Source: Deuterostichococcus epilithicus (taxonomy: Eukaryota; Chlorophyta; Trebouxiophyceae; Prasiolales; Stichococcaceae). Taken from it: DNA of 64,000 bases. Below the pieces are notes generated by a model, which had not been told where the DNA came from, made no database searches, and worked only from the letters and a program-made list of their open reading frames with translations. Both the position numbers and the translations under genes were made by a program. Location of the stretch: NCBI GenBank assembly GCA_033439295.1, contig JAVTLE010000021.1, positions 682,009-746,008 on the forward strand, in the 5' to 3' direction. Shown one piece after another: positions 1-10,658 of this stretch. How positions within the stretch are numbered: the first letter of the stretch is position 1; the number at the start of each line of letters is the position of its first letter.

Positions 1-143
1 GCCCACTCCCGTGACAAGCACACCGCAGCGAGCGTGGCGACAGGCGGCGCATGCGGCAACAAGCGTGCAATCATGCTGCAGAACGAGCGGCCGAACGAGA
101 AGCCCAAAAGCGTTGGTTTGGTGACTCCTTGTTGCTCTGATAC

Positions 144-2423
144 AGGACAAAAGCGCTGACCTTGTCGGCCTGGGGGAAGCTGTAGTCGGTGCCGATGGCG
201 ATGGCGAGCACGTTCTTGAAGCCGTTGATGACCAGGTGCGGCACGGCCACCTGAAACAGCAAGATCAGCCAGGATCATGAATGGTCGGATGGCATTTGTG
301 CCCATGGCACATTGAGCCCATATCACTTGGCAAATCGCTGTGGCCGATGCACAAGCGCCTGATGCAGCCAGACCGTGCGTACGCCGCAACAAGAAAAGCT
401 GCGGCAGGCACGGCAGACGGAAACCACACCTCGGTGGGGTAGTGGGTGGCCAGCGACAGCGCGGTGATGTTGGCGAGCCCGGTCTTGACCTTGGACAGCA
501 GGTCCTCCTCCGTGATGTCGAGCACCGACGGGCTGTACATGCTGCCCGACTCGAACACCTGCGAAGGTTTGAGGGTGCAAATATGGTGAGTGGGGCACAA
601 GTTGGAGGGTGCGCGCATGCCGGTTGGAGTTCTGGGTTTGCCGCTGATGCGCGGCATCAGCAGCCGGACGTTCAAGACGTCTGCTGTTGCAGGCGCAGCA
701 GGGTCCGGGCATTGTGCTGTTGCACCCGGGCGGCACGCCCAAAACAGCGCGGGCTGGAATGCACACCGTGGCAGTCTGAGCAGCACGACAAGGGCGGCAG
801 CCGCATCTTGTGTTCAGTAGGGTTTTCAGTAGCTTTTGCTCAGAACCGCACCTGCTGGATGACCAGACCGTAGGAGAAGGGCTTGATGCCCAGCTTGGCG
901 AGCAGCGTCGCCTCCGAGGCGCCGACCTTCTCGCCGGTCTTCACCAGCGGGCAGTCCGTCGTGATCTCGACCGTACCCTTGTTAATCTTAGTCGGGATGT
1001 TGAGGGCCTGTGCGGTCAGGCGGAGGAGGACATGCGTGTCAGCGCTGCCGACTGCCAATGGGACACGAAGGGCCGCACAGCGCGAGCCTTAATAGTGTGC
1101 ACCAGTTTGGCTCAGCTCATGACCCTGAAGACTCTTGAAGGAACCATTGAAATGTCAGGTCAAGTCGGAACCGGCGCCGACCTGGAAGAAGTTGGTCTGC
1201 GACGGGTCGAGTCCGGTGTTGCCGGCGGGCACCGTAACATCCACGGGGGCGATCAGACCCACGCGAGCGGGGGCGCCGACCTGCGGGGGTTGGCACAAGT
1301 CGCATGAGGCTGACGGAGCGCAGCAGAACCGGGGGATGTCATCCAAGCGAGGACGTCCCGAGCCGCTCCTGCGGCGCCGCCCGTCCGCTGCGCAGATGTG
1401 CATCACACGAGAGCGAACGGCACCCAATCGTGGGTTGCGCCTGGTGAGAATGGCCACTCTGCAAGTGGCTTTGAAGAGCGGCAGAGCAGGAGGTGAGGAA
1501 GTCAATGCAGCAGGAAGGACGTGCTCTGCCTGCGCATCTTGCCGTGAACAGCAGCCGGACAGAGGGACGGCAGGAGAATCGGGAGTTGAGCCGCACCTGG
1601 AAGGACATGATCTGCTCGCGCACATCAGGCAGGTCGCCCTTGGTGAAGATGATGCCGACATTGCCGACCAGGTAGGGCAGGATGGTGGACCACTTCTCGT
1701 CGCCGGTCTCCTCCACGTAGAGGCGGATGGAGCGCTTCATCATGGTGTTCTTGCCCATCAGCACGACCGACTTGCCGCGCAGGCCCTGCAGAGGCGCAAC
1801 TAGCAGTCAAGTCCAGTGCATGGTCGCGATGGGAATATGGAGTGCAGGGCAGGAGACAGCTTATACAAGGTGTGTCGCAAGGGGGGGAGATGTGGGCGAT
1901 GTCACGGCAATGTGCAGAGGCGTGACTTCGGGAGGCGGCTGGCAGCACATCGCGAAGGCTTTGCAGCGCATGGGAACCCACCGCGCGAATGTCCATGAAC
2001 TGCTTGGAGCCCACGTTGTCGGCGTGCACCAGGAAGGCCTTGTCGTACTCCTCCAGGTAGGAACGCAGCTTGGCGTCATACTGTGACGACAGGGAGCATT
2101 CATAGGTTTCAGCGACTGCGCCAGACAGCGGTAAGGTAATGTCCGCCAAGGGCGGCCCGCAGAACGCTGCGGCAACCCAGACGCTTGGCTGGCACGAATT
2201 GGCCGTCCGCAAGACGCCCAATGGGACCAGTGCTGCTCAGCTCTAGCCTGGAGTGAGCTGAGCCGGAGGCAGACACACATCTTTTGTCTAGAGCAGCAAG
2301 GTCTGTCCACGTGCTGCCATCTCGCCTATATGACGCCAAATAGCCAGCTAAACGTCGCTGTGCAGCGAGCGGTAGCCGCAGGCTCCGCACCTGCTCCTTC
2401 TTCAGGATCTTCGCCGAAGGCAT
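144..2423 (-). CDS. RPLP0: 60S acidic ribosomal protein P0 (3'-truncated by window edge)
   Basis: P0 forms the base of the ribosomal stalk and binds 28S rRNA and the P1/P2 dimers. Seven exons read on the minus strand: 2423-2391, 2080-1982, 1785-1597, 1280-1182, 1007-852, 558-430 and 250 to about 144. All phases close. Family signatures seen include [61 protein letters not shown] and [10 protein letters not shown]. The start [11 protein letters not shown] is short and lysine-rich, like plant P0. About 270 residues are present; the Ala-rich hinge and acidic stalk tail lie left of position 1. The last donor (GTATCAG after KVSAFV) was chosen from family alignment and could be off by a few bases. 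It is divergent from IMPL1. Confidence 0.95.
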
Positions 2424-2961
2424 GATGGCGGCTTGATTGCAGCTGGTGAGGGCTGCGAGGATGCGTTTGCAACAGGACCACACCGGCTGGTCGACCGGTA
2501 GGCAAGTTTAACCTGTTTGCAAGAGGGCCTTACTGAGCGCGGCGCACAGCTTTTGTCGCCGCAAAGGGGACCGGGTCCGGCCTGCACTGGTAGTCCGTGA
2601 GAAGACCGCTAGGGAGATTAACCCTGACTAGCAGTGGCTTCCGTGCATATCCAGCAGCCCGGCTTTTGCAACAGTGCAAGAGCTATCCATTTACAGCAGT
2701 CGCCGGTGCTTTGTCACTTTGATCTCGTTGACAGGATCTGCCGGATCAGCGGTTTTGAATCTCTCTGCTCACGTAGTGAATCTGCTCCCACACCGGACAT
2801 CTGGATATAAGGTCCAGGTACATCCAACATAACTGTCATGCTGTCTCAGGAATCCTGCCCTCTTGCGGGACGCATGTCAAAAATTTACGATCTACACCAA
2901 GGGCCTCCAGTGCGTGCAGGGACCGGTGAGCGCGGGCATTGGTCGCAGATAGATCAGCACA
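2424..2961. promoter_or_regulatory. Divergent intergenic region between P0 and IMPL1
   Basis: 538 bases separate the two start codons of oppositely transcribed genes, so both promoters and 5' UTRs must lie here. I see no open frame with coding character and no clear TATA box that I would defend. The bidirectional promoter role is inferred from gene orientation only. Confidence 0.5.
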
Positions 2962-5900
2962 ATGCAGTGCAGTAGGAGCATCGCGAACACCCGGACACGT
3001 CCTTTCTCATCGACGCTGTCTCAAACCGGCCGGCGCTGCCGGCCAGCCATGCGGCGCTCACTGTGCGTCACGCGGGCCGAGCAGGCCGGCGCATCAAAGG
3101 AGCAGCTCCTGGAGGTGGCTCAGACAGCCGCCAAGGCAGCCACGCAGGTGAGCAGCCGCCGAATCTGCAGCGACGTGATTGATCATGAGTGGCGGCGGAC
3201 GGCAGCTCACAATGCCGCAGCCTGACGAGCTGCGGACGACCTCTGATCGGGGGTGCCGTGTGTGAGACAAGCACATGCTGCACCCTGTATGCAGCACCAT
3301 GATGCGTTGTAGCCCAGTCAACATGCAAAGCTCACAGGAACTAGACATGTTCAACTCGAAGACTGAATGGGCCTTGCGTCCAACAAATTTGCAGATCATC
3401 ATGTCAGCGGTGGACAAGCCGCGCACAATCAGCTTTAAGGGCACCACCGACCTGGTGACCGAGACGGACAAGAACTGCGAGGAGGCGATCATCAAGGTGC
3501 CGCTACCTTGGCGATCACTGCGGGTCCACTGCGCTAGCCTCGCGGGTCCAGCACCATGCAGCATCTGCAGCTGCTGCAGACGACAGCAGCAGCAGCACGG
3601 CAATGCGCTTGTCATATCATCAGTATAAACAGAGTCTGTTGCTGCGTGTCATGGCCCTTTGCAGCTACCCTTTGCAGCAACAAGGGCTATGAAGTTTGGG
3701 GGCTCTGGGTGCCGAAGAGGGGTTTCCTCATGGTGCGGCAGGTGATCCGGGAGGCGTTCCCGCACCATGCGCTGCTCGGCGAGGAGGGCGGCGCCTCCGG
3801 CGACGTCAACTCCGACTTCCTCTGGTGCATTGATCCCCTGGACGGTGCGCCTCGCCCGACAGAAGGGCCCGGGGAAATACGCGTGCGGGACCCTCCATGG
3901 CAGCAGCCTGCATCACAGTCGATCGTGCTGTCATGCAGCATGCTGCCACAACGAATGCTATGACGCAGACTGCTGCCATGGAGGGTCCCGCACGCGTAGT
4001 GCTGCGGCCTTTGGGTCGGTGCTGGCTAACAGTGCAGATGGCCTCTGAGAAAATTGGGCTGCCGGAGTGTCGCTGAGCAGAGAACGCTGCTTACACGCAG
4101 GCACCACGAACTTTGCGCATGGGTACCCGTCCTTTGCAACCTCCATCGGTGAGGCACTGTCACGCTTGGTGCATCTTTCCCTTGGTGCAGCGTCGCGAAG
4201 GCGTGCAAGGTCGATGTGGCAATGCTGCTGCAGCAGGGTTGAAGTTGATGCAGGTTTGCGTGCAATGAACAATGTGCTGCCCCGCCAAGCTGGCGTGCAA
4301 GGTCGATGTGGCAGAATATGAGAGCTTTTCACGCAGGCGTCCTGAGGAAGAGCCAGCCGGCAGCGGGGGTGGTGGTCGAGTTCTCCGGCGGCCCAGGCAG
4401 CTGGGTAGCCCGCACATACACAGCCACGAAGGGCGGCGGTGCATTCTTTAATGGCCAGCGGCTGTCTGCGAGCAAGACTTCCGCAATCAACCAAAGCCTT
4501 CTGGTGGGCAACGGCGCGCCGGCACGCTCCTCCTATTGCTCGCATTCCAATCGTGCAAAATTTCAGATTCGTCAAGCGCCTTATCATGCTGCAATTCGCA
4601 GGTGACTGGCCATCGACGGATCAGAGCTGCTCACTAGTCATTGCTTGTGTCGCACCTTGCAGGTGACAGGGTTTGGCTATGAGCACGATGAGGTATGGGC
4701 ACCTGCCGTGATCAATCTCGCATGAGCATCCACGTCTGCGATGGGCTCGACTGGTGTGGCGACACTACGAGCCTGCTCTGATGCACATGTTTGCATTGGT
4801 TCCTGCAGCCGTGGCTGGCCAACATGGACTTGTTCAAGCAGGTAAGGTTGATAAGATTGATTGGTTCCTGCCATGCCGCGCGTGACATGCGGCGCCGCCT
4901 GTGTGCTCGGCTGTTTGAAGGCTTGCCAGTCTCGACGTATTTCTCGCTGGCTCACCTGACATGCGGTTGAAGATGTCTACCTGCTGCCGCCCCGCAGTTC
5001 ACGGACGAGAGCAGGGGCGTGCGGCGGCTGGGGGCGGCGGCTGTGGACCTGTGCCATGTAGCCCTGGGTGAGAGCTCTGCCCGATGCCATATATCTCGGT
5101 GCTTCAAAAAGCAACAGCTGTTGCACTGCTTGTATGCCTTGCTGATGCTTTTCCAGCACCGCTCCTGCACAGCGCCGCAGCCATGTGAAAGTCCTCCTCC
5201 TTCGCTGCGCAGGCATCGTGGATGGGTGAGTGTGGCCTAAGTTTCAACTTGCCTGGCGTGCTGCTGCCTACCAGCGATGTCTGCAGAACACACGCACAGC
5301 AAGATCGATAGCTCCCCACACGTCCCCCACCGTCCTACCCATTCATGACGAATGAAATCTGAGCCTGCGCCCATCTTTGCCAGGTACTGGGAGTACAGGT
5401 GAGAGCCCCAGCTCGGCGCTGGCTGCTGCGTTCGCCTCTGAGGACGCGCCACAATGCTCAGCGTGCAATCGCCATGCGCGGAGCACGTCTGCCAGTGTCT
5501 CACAGATGTCACCATCCCGCAAGTGTTTCTGCAGCCTGCAGACCCCTTGCATAGCCTGTGGAACACCTGCTGAACGTACGTGGGGGGCAACCCAGTCACA
5601 GTCTTTGACCTTGAACCCTGCAGGCTGAAGCCGTGGGACGTGTGCGCGGGCGTGTTGATCGCCCAGGAGGCGGGCGCAAAGGTCACCACCATGGAGGGGG
5701 AGCCCTTCAGCGTGTTCGACCGCTCGCTCCTCGCCGCGGCGCCGGGCATGCACGAGGTGCCCTGATTGCCCGCCGCTTCTGTTGTGTCTGTATCTGATGC
5801 GTCTGTGGTGCTTGCTGCCGGTTGTGGCGGACTGAGCAGGTTCCTGCGGCATAGCCTGCGGCGCTCTTGTCACTGCCATTCGCCTCGGGTCTAGGGTGCT

Positions 5901-6169
5901 GTAGTTGGGTGTTGATGTCCTACACTGGGTGCTCATGGCAGGCAATGATCGCGAAGACGAAGCCAGCGACAGCAAAGCTGCGGCAAGGCGGCATCGACTT
6001 CTCGCACTGGTGGGTGCATTGTGATGTGTGGCTGCCGGGTCTTCAATGCGGCGGTGTTGTACACATGGAGTAGAGACCGATTCGCGCCCTGCACTACACT
6101 TTCAATCTCCTGGTCTGCAGGTTCGTTCCCGATGGCTACAAAGTGCAGCAGCCGGGAACTGCTCTCTGA
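2962..6169 (+). CDS. IMPL1: Inositol monophosphatase family protein, chloroplast IMPL1-like
   Basis: Mg2+-dependent phosphatase that hydrolyses inositol monophosphates and related sugar phosphates; the plant homologue is plastid-localised. Thirteen exons: 2962-3147, 3395-3496, 3742-3844, 4101-4148, 4337-4503, 4663-4692, 4809-4841, 4998-5067, 5213-5225, 5384-5398, 5624-5756, 5942-6009, 6121-6169. They give 338 residues with all phases closed. The basic, Ser/Arg-rich start (MQCSRSIANTRTRPFSSTLS) looks like a transit peptide. Motifs are LLGEEGG, the metal-binding WCIDPLDGTTNFAHG (split by intron 3), RGVRRLGAAAVDLCHVALG and the second motif LKPWDVCAGVLIAQEAG. It ends FSHWFVPDGYKV, as in plant IMPL1. 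Exons 9 and 10 are only 13 and 15 nt. Intron 3 holds a long inverted repeat. Convergent with the DUF3598 gene. Confidence 0.94.
3878..3998. repeat. Inverted repeat with 29-bp perfect arms in IMPL1 intron 3
   Basis: Arms at 3878-3906 and 3970-3998 are exact reverse complements. Pairing continues imperfectly inward (one mismatch, then four more matches), leaving a loop of about 50-60 nt. The arm contains the core CGGGACCCTCCATGGCAGCA. The hairpin sits wholly inside the intron between the two halves of the DPLDGTTN motif. It could be a MITE-like remnant or a structured intron; neither is proven. Confidence 0.85.
4201..4313. repeat. 21-bp direct repeat in IMPL1 intron 4
   Basis: An exact 21-bp sequence beginning GCGTGCAAGGTCGATG occurs at 4201-4221 and again at 4293-4313, 92 bp apart, within one intron. 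No open frame is associated with it. Confidence 0.8.
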
Positions 6170-6579
6170 ATTCGAAGACGGCAGGGTACATCAGCTGGTG
6201 CCACATCACAGCCAGGTTTGGCGACAATCTCAGGTGGTCTTGGTTTACGGTAGCCTCGTGTCGCTTGAGACCTACCCTTGAACCAAGACCAAAGATTCTT
6301 TTACATTGATATTGATTGGTGTACACATGGGAAATTTTCGGTGCGACCTAAATCCTCATGCGGTATGGCAGAACGCTGCCTGCTGCCTGCGGCTAGATGC
6401 ACATTGTACAACACGGAGAAAGGAAAAGACTTCGAAAGAATCGCGCAATCGGGTTGGTGTTCCTTGACCAATCCGTTTCTCCCTCGCCAATGATGAAGTT
6501 GACATGTCCTCAGCCCTAGCGTGGCTCCGTCCTCCGCTACTCTCACGAGGCTGCCAGAACCTAGCCACCAGCTGAACCC
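6170..6579. other. Convergent intergenic region IMPL1 / DUF3598 gene
   Basis: 410 bases between two stop codons facing each other, so it should hold both 3' UTRs and polyadenylation sites. No coding signal is seen. Confidence 0.6.
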
Positions 6580-9500
6580 TCACATGCGGCCGCCGACCCA
6601 GCCGCCCAGCACCGCCGTGCGCGCGCGCACCTCTGTAAGCTGGCCTGTGCCGTCGTACTCCCGTTCTACCAGGGACAGCAGGCCGCGCCCATCCGCAGGC
6701 CCCCAGCCGCAAGAAACCAGCAGCCCGCGCGGCAGACTGGTGTCTACGCCCTCCGACGCGTCCGCTTCGCGCCCGCGGCTCGCCTGTAATCATGGATGCA
6801 AAGGGTGCCTTGCAAATTGGAAAGTGCAGATTCTGCAAGCCCAGCAGGCTGTACTGAAGTGCACTTCGCCGGCTGGACCCATGTGCCCGGGGGGGTGGTT
6901 GTGATGGCCAGCGCAGCGATTGCACCACGCTCCACAAGCTGTCCTCTCCCTGACAGTGCGGGTCTCCAGCCACCCGGCCCAGCCACACGAGGACAGGCGC
7001 AGGACACGAGCAAGACACAGGAGCTGCTAGCCAGGAGCTCCGCAAAGGAGCGCACCGGCGGCAGCATCCGCAGCTGCAGCAGCAGGCGGCCGGGCAGCCA
7101 GAGCGCAGCGCCGTCCTGCGGCTGCGCCTCGGGTGGGCCCCAATGCTGCGCCGTCTCCTGCGAGAAGTACAGCAGCTGCTGCCGCACCTCTCCTGCGCGC
7201 ATGTGACCCAAAGGCCTTTAGATCTGGCGATGCACATGAACACTCGGTCGGGTGAGGTCCAGGAGCCTGCTGCCGCCGCCCGGCATCTGCACACGACACG
7301 CTGCGCGGCGCTCAGCACGCCGCAGCCCATCTCTGCAGACTGTCCATGCAGGCTGGAATTGGCGGGTTTGTCACCACCACTACTTTGTCCTCAGAGGAAA
7401 TGCACCGTTGAACATGAAACGGGTGCAGACAGATCTGTCGAGGGGTCAGTGTCTCAGCCTGACACAATGCTGAGGTTGAACACAAAGCGACGCCGAGCGC
7501 ACAGCATGTAAACGTCATCAGTCTTGACTCTTGACAGACAGCATGTGCGCTGCAAACCTGTGAAGGGGTCGGTGTCCTCGACGGGCACCGCGCTGAGGTC
7601 GAACACCTTGTAGTCGCCCGCCAGCTGGCTGGCCGCCAGCTGCAGGCCATTCGACAGCGGCCCCGCGGCGGTGTCTGCCACGGCGCAGGCGTCGTCGTCC
7701 GTGAGGCACTCCCACGCCTCGCGCGTCACGCCCACGCGCAGCACCTCAACATCGAGCTCCTCCCCCTCGTGCAGGCCTGCAGGTTGGTCCGCGGATGTTT
7801 AGACACCTCTCATTTACTCAGTCATGGTTATACGCAGTGCTCTCTGACTCTGCACCTTGATGCCCAGCTCCCCCCTGCGGGCCTGCCACTTTCGCTCATT
7901 GCGTCATCCTCACCTTTGTGATGCCATGCGCACTCCGAATCCTCCCCCTCCGGCAGGTATCAGCCAACACGGTTTGCGGGACTCTGAACTCTGCGGCAGC
8001 TCAACTGTTCATAGCTCTTTTGAGGGCGCTCACCCCTTGTCCATGCGCAGGAGCTGGAACCTTCCCAGTCTGAAGCGTGAACCGGTGAGTACATGCATGC
8101 CAAAGCTCACCTGCGCAGGCGAGCGTGATGTGGAAGCGCACACGCTGCTCGCCGCCCCACGCGATGCACTGCTCAATCACTGCCGTCTGCACGGGGGGTA
8201 GCCCAATCGCCTCCGGGTCCGCGTCGGCAAACAACTGCTCCGCCGCCGGGCTGCTGCCCTGAAAAATCCCTGCGTCCTCTACATCGTCTGCATCCCCAGG
8301 GTCTGCATCCCCTGAAGATTCTGGCGCCACGGACGCCGCCGCCGCAACAGACTGCTCCGTCACGCTGTCGTCCAAGTAGGGACGTTCGTCGCCGGAGTCG
8401 CTGCCGGAGTCGCCGCCGGAGTCGCCGCTGCTGTCATACTGTTGCATCGCCTCGTGCAGGCCGCCGGCGCCGTTCCCGCCTGAGTCTTCCGCTGCCAGCG
8501 GCGCAGATGCGCCGACACCTGCCTCCTCCGGGCTCAAGTGTCCTGCGATATCGTTCCGACAGCAGAGAAAGTGAGCATGATCTGCGGGTGTGAACACGCA
8601 GCACGCCCCCTGATGTCTGCCTCGTCCGGGCTCAGGTAAGCTGCAGGAAATACCTTTTGCATGTAATGCGATCTATCGCATATCTTCCGACTTTCCGCAA
8701 GCAAGGCGAGGCAGATGGCGAGGCACATGCGTCAATACCCTGCTCAGGGGCCGAGCGCCGTGCAAGCAAACGTCGACAAGCATCGAAATAAGGCACGACC
8801 CACTCGACGACCACCTTGCAGCGCCCATCTGGCATCAAGCAACTGACCTAGCCGCATGGGGCCGCGGGAGTACGAGCCGCCGTCGAACACCACGAACCCT
8901 GGCTCCTCAGAGCGGATGACCTCAGAGTCCCAATCGGCGTCGTCCTGCGATGGCGTCGCGCTGCCGCGCAGCTGCAGGTCCGGAGCCGCGATCGCGTGCT
9001 GTGTGCGCCTGCCGCCAGAACATCACGATTAAGTCCCTTGAGAACGTTCGGTAGGCAGCAATGTTGTTGAGCTTTTGGGTCCCCTCTCGCATTGGAGTCG
9101 TATCTCGCACGCAGCAGGAGACTGCAGGTCGGCAGCAGAGCCAGGCCGCAGCTCAGAGTTGCAGCTTGGCACTGGATGCGATCCTCGGGTTTCGCGTTCT
9201 ACATGCGCGCACCGCTCCACGGTGTCGTCGTCCAGGCGGTCGTCAACGACAATGACGTGCATGTCGAACACCTGCTTGTTGTTCTCGTCGAGGGCGACCG
9301 CCTCGGGCTCGCCTGTGGCGCCGGAGGCGAATTCAGCGCGTGCATCGCCCAGTTGCTCCAGCACTTGCGCCGGGCACTAGCTGAGCAACTGACTGTGCGG
9401 AACGTGATGAGTACCACAGGGGCTGGCGCGCGTTTAATGCGACAGAAGCCTCGAGGTAGCCAGGCCCACGCCCACCCTTCTGAGGGATTGTGGCAAGCGT

Positions 9501-9926
9501 ACTTGGTACGATGGATCCTACGCCGCACTGGTGCGCTGCAGATCGAGGTTCTGGAGTGACCCGCTGGCCGAGTCTGATCGCGTGAACACGTACCGGTGGT
9601 GGGGCTGAAGGCCGAGGAGGTGCCCTGCCAGCAGCCGCCACTGGTTGCAAAAAAGGTGCTCCACAACGGCGCCGGCTGCCGCTCGACGCTCGTCAGCTGC
9701 TCCAGGGTGGTCATCTGCAGCGGTCCCGTGACGCACGGCTGCTGTCCCGATCTCGCCTTCTGCGCCGTCTGGGCGCCGCCGCTCCTGCCGCCGCCGCTGC
9801 CGCTGCCACGTGCGGCGCTGCAGGGAACGAGCCGCTGCCGCTGAGGCACAGCGCTGCATGCCGGGCGCGCCAGCGGTGCGCAGCGCCAGCGACGCTGCCA
9901 GGACGAGCCGTTCGCCTGAGCCGCAT
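6580..9926 (-). CDS. DUF3598 (lipocalin-like) protein, probably plastid
   Basis: Best match by eye is the cyanobacterial/plastid DUF3598 family of lipocalin-like proteins, whose function is unknown. Exons on the minus strand: 9926-9810 (putative transit peptide MRLRRTARPGSVAG), 9714-9594, 9363 to about 9221, 8971-8848, 8542-8111, 7776-7558, 7192-7056, 6783-6580. Phases close to 498 residues. Family-like blocks are LWSTFFATSGGCWQGTSSAF near the start, GFVVFDGGSYSRGPMRL, VIEQCIAWGGEQRVRFHITL, LWLPGRLLLQL, and the end block GLLVSCGWGPADGRGLLSLV followed by EREYDGTGQLTEV. The 432-nt exon carries a Gly/Asp/Ser-rich acidic insert (GDSGGDSGSDSGDE) not typical of the family. Uncertain points are the first exon, the acceptor at 9363 and the donor near 9221. 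Confidence 0.7.
8611..8647 (-). repeat. Degenerate intronic copy of the acceptor and start of exon 8542-8111
   Basis: In the intron just upstream (minus strand) of exon 8542-8111, positions 8611-8647 repeat the exon's acceptor and first codons with about 80% identity over 30 nt. The shared core on the plus strand is TCCGGGCTCA. The real copy is at about 8513-8547. Use of this acceptor would change the start of the exon. Confidence 0.6.
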
Positions 9927-10658
9927 CCTGACTGCAGGTCGGCCGGCCCGGCTGGAAGTCATTCCTGCAGCGCGGCGCCAGTCCTGTTGCCACGCATCGC
10001 CACCTGTCAGTCGTCTTGCGCAGGCAGGTTTGACTTCGATGTTGTTTTTTCTTGACACTCACAAGCAGCATGCAGTTCGGAAGGGCTGTGCCCCAACGTA
10101 GACCAACATTTGACCCTGCATGATCGTGGACGACCATACCTCTGCTGCAGGGCCACTGCCTGGTGCAGTGCGGCATGAGACCCAACGGGATGCTGCAACT
10201 GCAGAATTGTGTTGTTCGCGAAGTGATGTGTGCAAGCGGAAAAGTAACGGCCGAGTACGTCGAGCACCTGCTCACCACATGCATGCAAAATGCAGATCGC
10301 AGATTCATGTTCAGTTTTGCCGCGATCAGCATGACAGCGTCGTAGCATTCATGTCGTTCTTAGTCTGACCCTAGAGCAGGCTGCGCAATCAAATTGCCAG
10401 CTTTGACAGAACACACGCTCGGATCTCTGGAGGGTCACAACGTGCAGAAGTCGGCAATTGGAGTTCCAGATCCTGTGAATATGTCATAGACTGCATGTAG
10501 TAAATTGGTAGTGAATCCTATGCCCGCGATGGCTGCCCAGATGGCCTGCAGCATGGTCTGCTGCCCGCTCGCGCTTCCAGGTAGCAGACCAGTGCCAGCA
10601 GTGCGTCAGCGATCTGCTAGCCTTTCGACATGCCGCTGCTTCAACACTGCACGCCGTC
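9927..10658. promoter_or_regulatory. Divergent region between DUF3598 gene and starch synthase
   Basis: About 730 bases between putative starts of divergently transcribed genes. Open frames here have no recognisable product. It may also contain a missed 5' exon of either gene, since both starts are the least certain parts of their models. Confidence 0.4.

Noticed and set aside
6356-7330. 324-codon open frame on the minus strand over the DUF3598 3' end
   Set aside because: It overlaps the real exons in another frame. The spliced frame gives the family-like end GLLVSCGWGPADGRGLLSLV and a proper stop.
9594-9616. A 23-nt intron in the DUF3598 gene to rescue another frame
   Set aside because: Too short, and a normal intron from the same donor to 9363 gives a phase-consistent join.
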